Origin: Lignipirellula cremea
GTDB lineage: Bacteria > Planctomycetota > Planctomycetia > Pirellulales > Pirellulaceae
Length of the DNA: 64,000 nt
Direction: 5' to 3'
Assembly (NCBI RefSeq): GCF_007751035.1
Contig: NZ_CP036433.1
Coordinates: forward strand, 3,329,001 to 3,393,000
Shown one piece after another: positions 60,113-64,000 of the stretch; position 1 is the first letter of the stretch; each line of letters begins with the position of its first letter. A program made the position numbers and the translations under genes. The notes below the pieces were generated by a model that saw only the letters and a program-made list of their open reading frames with translations, was not told where the DNA came from and did not search any database.

Positions 60113-60161
60113 CAACCGGCGCAAGGATGGTTCTCGCATCCCGGCTTTGTTGCGCCGGTTG
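60113..60161. promoter_or_regulatory. perfect 12-bp inverted repeat between TPR gene and yebC
   Basis: CAACCGGCGCAA (60113-60124) pairs exactly with TTGCGCCGGTTG (60150-60161) over a 25-base loop, with a second small hairpin CCCGC/GCGGG next to it (60099-60112). No T run follows. It is in the 155-base minus-strand gap between the TPR gene stop and the yebC start, so it may attenuate or protect the mRNA, or be another mobile repeat. Confidence 0.5.
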
Positions 60162-60222
60162 TCGGAAATGTGCGGGCCGAAGCCCGTACTGCAGTACTTG
60201 CGCGCCAGGGAACCGGCGGCGA

Positions 60223-62415
60223 TTATGACTGCTGTTTGATTTTCTGGCGGGTCGCCTGGATACGCTTCTGGTCTTTCTGGGGATCGAATTTCTTGATTGC
60301 CTGGCGCCAGGCATCGACGGCCTTCTTCGGTTCGCTGTTGGCCAGCAAGGCGTCGCCCAGGTGATCGTGGATCACGCCGTCGGCGTCTTCATCGGCAGCC
60401 GCTTTTGTCAGCTCGCTGACGGCATCGGCCGCACGTCCCAGGCGATAGTAGGCCCAGCCCAGCGTATCCTGGTAGGCCATATTGTCTGGCTCCGACGCGG
60501 CGGCCTGCTCGGCCATTTTTAAAGCACGATGCAGGTTTTTCCCCTGATCGGCCCAGAGATAGCCCAGGTCGTTGTACGCTCCCAGTTGTTCGGGATACTC
60601 GTCGAGCACCTGTTCCAGCCACTCCTCGGCAGCGGGCATATTATCCAAATGCACTTCGATATTGGACAACGCCATCCGGGCGTCCCGCATGACCTTACGT
60701 ACTTCCGCCGAGTCGTAGTCCTTGTCGAACCGGGCCAGAAGCTGCTTGTAACTTTGCCGAGCTTCGGCATAGCGGCCCGCATGATAGCTGATCCAGGCCA
60801 CCCGGGCGTGAAAACTGCTGCTGGTGGGCTCTTCGGCCGCAGCCATGCGGGCGGACTTCAGGGCTTCGTCGGTGCGGCCGGCCATTTCCAGAGCGCCGGA
60901 CATGTAATAATGGAAGGCCGCGTTGTTCTGCGGCTGGACCCCTTCGTCGATCGCGCGGCGAAACACGGCGGCCGAGCGGTCGTATTCGTCAGCGCTCATC
61001 AGTTCCAGTCCCCAGCTCGCCATGACGCCGGCGGGGGACGGCTTGCCGGCCGCAATCGCCAGTTCGATCATCGGATCGGCGGCGGCAAAGTCTTTGAGAT
61101 GCAACGCCGCCAAAGCAGTCGCCAGGGCCACTCCCTGATCCAGCGTCTGGCCGTCGGCGACCTGCTTCCGGGCCAGGGCGATCAGCTTCTTCACGATCGC
61201 TTTATCGGCCAGAAGTTTTTCGACCGGTTCCCCCAGCGCGTCCAACGAACCCGCCTGCGACACGGCCATGCCCAGCGTCTTTAGCAGCTGAGGGTAATCC
61301 TTCTGCTGCTGGTAGATCTCGATCAACGCCTGGTAGCCTTCCACCGTGGGACGCAGCTGCAGCATGTCGTGAAAAACGGTCTCCGCCAGGTCCGCTTGTT
61401 CGGCGTCCCATAACTGCTGGGCGTAAAAGTAACCCAGGACGTAATTCGCCGCATCTTCCTGGTAGAGTTCCGCCAGACGCTCCCGCAAGGCGGCGCTCGC
61501 CTGCTCCGGATCGGCGTACTGTTGCGCCATGAGCTTCGCTAAGAGCGTGTAGGGGTCCTTGCCGGCGTCGTCGACTTTGGCTTCCAGATAGGTATTCAAA
61601 TGTTTCAGGGCGGCCGCAGTCTTTTCCTGTTTCTCGGCGATCCGAGCCAGGTGAAACGCCAGCACCGGCGAGTTCTTCTTGGCGGCGTTCGACTGGGCGA
61701 ACAACTCTTCGGCCGACGCGTACCGCCCGCACTGCAGCTCATTCTCGGCAATCAGGGCGTAGGCCTGGGACGGCTCGCCGATCACGACATTCTGCAGGGA
61801 CTGGTTAAGCTGGAACTTGTCGGGGTCAGCCAGCGCCTGCTGCACGGTTTCAAAGGGTTTGCGGGCTTTTTCATGTTGCCCCAGCAAGAAATAGAGCTTA
61901 CCCATTTGCATCCGGCTGAGCACAAAGCTGGCGTCCTGATCGGTCTCTTCGGTTTCCAGCCGTTGAGCCATCGCATACAAACTCACGGCGCGGGCGTAAT
62001 CGCCGTTCTCTGACAACTGATAAGCCAGCCGCAGCAGCAGGTTCGCGTCGGTCGGATCCCGTTCCACCGCCATCACCGCGTAACGGGCTGCTTCCTCGGT
62101 GCGTTTCAGGGAAAAAGCCAGCGGCACAATCTTCTGCAGAATGCCGAAGGCGGACGGATCATAACGCCAGGCCCGTTCGTATTGCCGCAACGCATCGGCG
62201 TCCTGGTCGCGCTGTTCCAGCACGCGACCGTAAGCGTAACGTGCGGCGGCTTCGACGCGGAACGTCTGTTCTTCGTCGCGCGGGTCCCGCGGTTTCAGTT
62301 CGGTGACCGGGTCGACAAAGAACGGATCTTCAAACGGGATACCCTCGATCTCTTCCGACTGGACCCCCAGGCAGGACAGGGCGACAGCCAGGAAACCGGC
62401 GATGCGAACAAACAT
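60223..62415 (-). CDS. exported tetratricopeptide repeat protein
   Basis: The 730-residue protein has a signal peptide (MFVRIAGFLAVALSCLGVQS) and a strong GGAGGG ribosome binding site. The body is built of at least ten TPR-like units, for example AAARYAYGRVLEQRDQDADA, NLLLRLAYQLSENGDYARAV and, near the C-terminus, AYQDTLGWAYYRLGRAADAV. The last part is Lys-rich. TPR solenoids mediate protein-protein contacts; an exported one this size is likely a periplasmic scaffold. A GTTAGAAT promoter motif sits about 55 bases upstream. It is divergent from the pseudopilin operon. Confidence 0.9.
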   Translation of the reverse strand: MFVRIAGFLAVALSCLGVQSEEIEGIPFEDPFFVDPVTELKPRDPRDEEQTFRVEAAARYAYGRVLEQRDQDADALRQYERAWRYDPSAFGILQKIVPLAFSLKRTEEAARYAVMAVERDPTDANLLLRLAYQLSENGDYARAVSLYAMAQRLETEETDQDASFVLSRMQMGKLYFLLGQHEKARKPFETVQQALADPDKFQLNQSLQNVVIGEPSQAYALIAENELQCGRYASAEELFAQSNAAKKNSPVLAFHLARIAEKQEKTAAALKHLNTYLEAKVDDAGKDPYTLLAKLMAQQYADPEQASAALRERLAELYQEDAANYVLGYFYAQQLWDAEQADLAETVFHDMLQLRPTVEGYQALIEIYQQQKDYPQLLKTLGMAVSQAGSLDALGEPVEKLLADKAIVKKLIALARKQVADGQTLDQGVALATALAALHLKDFAAADPMIELAIAAGKPSPAGVMASWGLELMSADEYDRSAAVFRRAIDEGVQPQNNAAFHYYMSGALEMAGRTDEALKSARMAAAEEPTSSSFHARVAWISYHAGRYAEARQSYKQLLARFDKDYDSAEVRKVMRDARMALSNIEVHLDNMPAAEEWLEQVLDEYPEQLGAYNDLGYLWADQGKNLHRALKMAEQAAASEPDNMAYQDTLGWAYYRLGRAADAVSELTKAAADEDADGVIHDHLGDALLANSEPKKAVDAWRQAIKKFDPQKDQKRIQATRQKIKQQS

Positions 62416-62469
62416 GAAGACCCTCCGCGACGTACCGGGGCCGCTCCGAATAAACGGCCCTCTCCCCTT

Positions 62470-62477
62470 ATTCTAAC
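62470..62477 (-). promoter_or_regulatory. GTTAGAAT promoter motif
   Basis: Minus-strand GTTAGAAT lies about 55 bases upstream of the TPR gene ATG. It is the fourth occurrence of the motif found at 6341, 35349 and 36288. Confidence 0.4.
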
Positions 62478-62584
62478 AAACGCCCCAATCCGGTTCTATC
62501 AGCAGGATTCCCGCGGCGACGCTCCCCCGCCGCAACAGCCAGGCCGCTGCGAACCGGGGCCTGGCTGAATCCGGGGAAGTCGAT

Positions 62585-62700
62585 TTGACAGGCGCCAAAT
62601 GCAACCTAAGTTTGGAGTGCACCCGCGCCTTGGGGAGGGGCGTTGGTCATCGACGCGGCGGGGATAGCTAGGAGCTAGAGGGGACCCCGCCGCGTTTTTT
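62585..62700 (+). ncRNA. candidate small RNA or attenuated leader with terminator
   Basis: A consensus TTGACA (62585-62590) is followed after 16 bases by TAAGTT (62607-62612). A perfect 10-bp stem, CGCGGCGGGG (62654-62663) with CCCCGCCGCG (62685-62694), is directly followed by six T (62695-62700). The loop itself can form TAGCT-AGG-AGCTA. No protein gene on this strand ends before it, since the upstream gene is divergent. A transcript from about 62620 would therefore be about 80 nt and non-coding. It may be a free small RNA, or a terminator-controlled leader for the pseudopilin genes 228 bases downstream. I recognise no known riboswitch. Confidence 0.5.
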
Positions 62701-62927
62701 GATGCGCTCCCTGCAAGCCCAGCCGAAAACGGCCTGGCTGGACCCGCCGGCGCGCCGCTCCCTGGCGGAGCCCAGGCCGCCAGTCCCGCACCCGCGGGTC
62801 ACTAACGCCACGATGATCGTCCGCGTCCGGCGTCGTCCTGAAACAACCAGAGACGACACGGCCGCTTTCCCCCTGACGACTTTCGACACTGATCCACTTC
62901 GCCACACCACCAGGGCGGTGACACGCC
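62701..62927. other. region between terminator and pseudopilin operon
   Basis: These 227 bases contain short hairpins (CCAGCC...GGCTGG near 62720-62741) and no clear promoter. Several frames are open on both strands because of the high GC content, but none has a start with support. Confidence 0.3.
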
Positions 62928-63542
62928 ATGCCGAACGGGATTCTTTCTACGCGGACAAGCAATCGCCAGCGTCGCGGCGGCTTTACCCTGGTCGAAGCAA
63001 TGACGGCGTTGACCGTCGCCTCGATGGCCGGCGCCATGATCCTGCTGGCCGTCGAAACCTCAGTGCAAACAACCCACTACGCCATGGAAGAAACCATCGC
63101 GATGGGAATGGCGAAGCAGCTGGTCGATGAAGTGCTGGGATGTCGCTATACGGCCCCGGGCGGCGATCCCTACCAGTACCCGTTCTCCGCCAACAGTTAT
63201 GAGAAGGGCGGCAATGGCCGCGAACGATTCAACGACACCGACGACTTCGTCGACATTGAAACGATCGGCGCCAAAGATATCTGGAACCAGCCCCTGGGAG
63301 ACAGCGACAACCAGGGCGGCCTGCGGCCCGCCGCGTTCCGCGCGCCGGAGAACTTCTTCGCCGACTGGAAACAGGAGATCGACGTCTATTACGTGGACAA
63401 CGATGACCTTTCCCAGCGACTTCCGGCTGGCTGGACAAGCGACCATCGCGCGGTGGAGGCGATCATCTCACGCAAGCTGCCGAACGGAGAATATCAGGAA
63501 CTGGCCCGACTGCGGCGGGTGTTTGCTTATGTGCCCCATTAA
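62928..63542 (+). CDS. type II secretion/type IV pilus pseudopilin (prepilin-type N-terminus)
   Basis: The 204-residue protein has a prepilin leader RQRRGGFTLVEAMTALTVAS (residues about 13-32). Cleavage by PilD between Gly and Phe leaves N-methyl-Phe and the Glu at +5. The remaining hydrophobic helix is typical, and the globular part (GCRYTAPGGDPYQYPFSANS, DVYYVDNDDLSQRLPAGWTS) is minor-pseudopilin-like. AGGGCGG precedes the ATG. It overlaps the next pseudopilin gene by 14 bases, so they are cotranslated, which fits GspI/J-type minor pseudopilins capping a pseudopilus. Confidence 0.9.
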   Translation: MPNGILSTRTSNRQRRGGFTLVEAMTALTVASMAGAMILLAVETSVQTTHYAMEETIAMGMAKQLVDEVLGCRYTAPGGDPYQYPFSANSYEKGGNGRERFNDTDDFVDIETIGAKDIWNQPLGDSDNQGGLRPAAFRAPENFFADWKQEIDVYYVDNDDLSQRLPAGWTSDHRAVEAIISRKLPNGEYQELARLRRVFAYVPH

Positions 63543-64000
63543 AACCAACGTCAACACCGTGCCGGCCGGCTCCCGGTCGACGACGCGGCCCGTCGGTTCG
63601 CTCCGGCGCGGACTTTCGTTGCTGGAACTCTTGCTGGCGACCGCCATTATGTCGCTGATCGCGCTGGGCGTCAGTGCGATGGCCGGCACGGTACGCATCG
63701 CGGGCGAATACGCGCACTCCCGCAGCCAGGCCGTGCAGCATGGCCGGGTGGCGTCGAACCAGATTGAACAGGCCGTCGCCCACGCCAAGTGCTGCGAAGC
63801 CTTTCCGGGCTGCCTGGCGGTCGACACGTACGTCAGCGGCGTTTCCTATCCCGATGCGCTGGTGGTCTGGCTGCCGGAGGGCGCCGCCGCCGATCCGGAG
63901 GCGCCGCGCATGAACGAGATGCTGCTGTTCACCTGGCATCCGAATAATCCCCAGGTCCTGGTGCGGATCCGCAACCGGTCCGATTCGCGCAACGCCCCCC
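63529..64000 (+). CDS. second prepilin-type pseudopilin, C-terminus beyond window
   Basis: From ATG 63529 the frame is open to the window end (157 codons). The leader is GSLRRGLSLLELLLATAIMS, with prepilin cleavage expected after RRG and the conserved Glu at +5 (LSLLE). A helical segment follows, then a globular part (VSGVSYPDALVVWLPEGAAA). It is the likely partner of the preceding pseudopilin and its end is missing. A later GTG is possible but would remove part of the positively charged leader. Confidence 0.85.
   Translation, partial: MCPIKTNVNTVPAGSRSTTRPVGSLRRGLSLLELLLATAIMSLIALGVSAMAGTVRIAGEYAHSRSQAVQHGRVASNQIEQAVAHAKCCEAFPGCLAVDTYVSGVSYPDALVVWLPEGAAADPEAPRMNEMLLFTWHPNNPQVLVRIRNRSDSRNAP

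Noticed and set aside
62668-63037. Minus-strand frames opposite the terminator and pseudopilin start
   Set aside because: Low-complexity Arg/Gly products overlapping a clear terminator and a well-supported prepilin gene.
1-64000. tRNA, rRNA and insertion sequences
   Set aside because: No T-loop/anticodon arrangement, rRNA-like stretch, transposase or flanking target duplication was seen by eye; a tRNAscan/Infernal run would be decisive.

Overview
The window is GC-rich chromosomal DNA from a planctomycete, most likely of the Pirellulales/Pirellulaceae type. The evidence is the protein families that dominate planctomycete genomes: PSCyt1-DUF1549-DUF1553 proteins paired with Tat-exported DUF1501 proteins, a PVC membrane-bound dehydrogenase-type propeller protein, a Tat-exported Gfo/Idh/MocA oxidoreductase, GYF_2 proteins, PQQ-like propeller and TPR exported proteins, and type II pseudopilins. 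Starts are often TTG or GTG and many genes have weak ribosome binding sites. The genus cannot be fixed from the sequence. I see no rRNA, tRNA, CRISPR array, insertion sequence, prophage or plasmid gene.

Layout. 1-6.2 kb (minus): start of a MATE exporter, an SMP-30/PVC-dehydrogenase fusion and mutS; copies of a 77-78 bp inverted-repeat element follow the stop codons of the last two. 6.4-10 kb (plus): Gfo/Idh/MocA oxidoreductase with tandem terminators, then a GYF/calcium-repeat/acidic-tail protein. 10-14.7 kb: ASCH protein, an orphan OleA-like condensing enzyme, a class I amidotransferase-like protein without its nucleophile, and a degenerate AnmK-like protein. 14.7-24.8 kb (minus): a gene block in the order ExbB/TolQ, ExbD, zinc-ribbon ExbD, large PQQ-propeller membrane protein, solute-binding-domain protein, secreted protein. 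This looks like an envelope machine driven by ion-motive force. 25-30.6 kb (plus): nth-dcd overlapping pair, two small exported Cys-Cys proteins (one built of ACCNEAK repeats), and a DUF4838 exported protein. 30.8-41.7 kb (minus): a giant exported NHL-type protein, truncated macro domain, small membrane protein, lipoprotein, TolC remnant, GH38-like protein and a DUF1704 (MATCAP-type) metallopeptidase.

42-50.8 kb (plus): coaD, then two PSCyt1/DUF1549/DUF1553 proteins flanking a DUF1501 protein. 51-56 kb (plus): TAXI-type TRAP binding lipoprotein and fused TRAP permease, followed by another DUF1501 protein. 56-60 kb: GNAT, STAS-like and small proteins (plus), M32 carboxypeptidase and YebC (minus). 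60.2-62.4 kb: large TPR protein (minus). 62.6-64 kb (plus): a terminator-ended candidate small RNA or leader, then two overlapping pseudopilin genes, the second running off the window.

Themes: housekeeping genes (mutS, nth, dcd, coaD, yebC, M32 peptidase) are scattered among envelope and exported proteins of poorly known function. Two families of intergenic inverted-repeat elements lie immediately 3' of genes. Several proteins look like catalytically dead or re-purposed versions of known enzymes. The best candidates for undescribed biology are the ExbBD-centred block, the Cys-Cys repeat pair, the GYF/calcium-repeat protein and the two repeat families.
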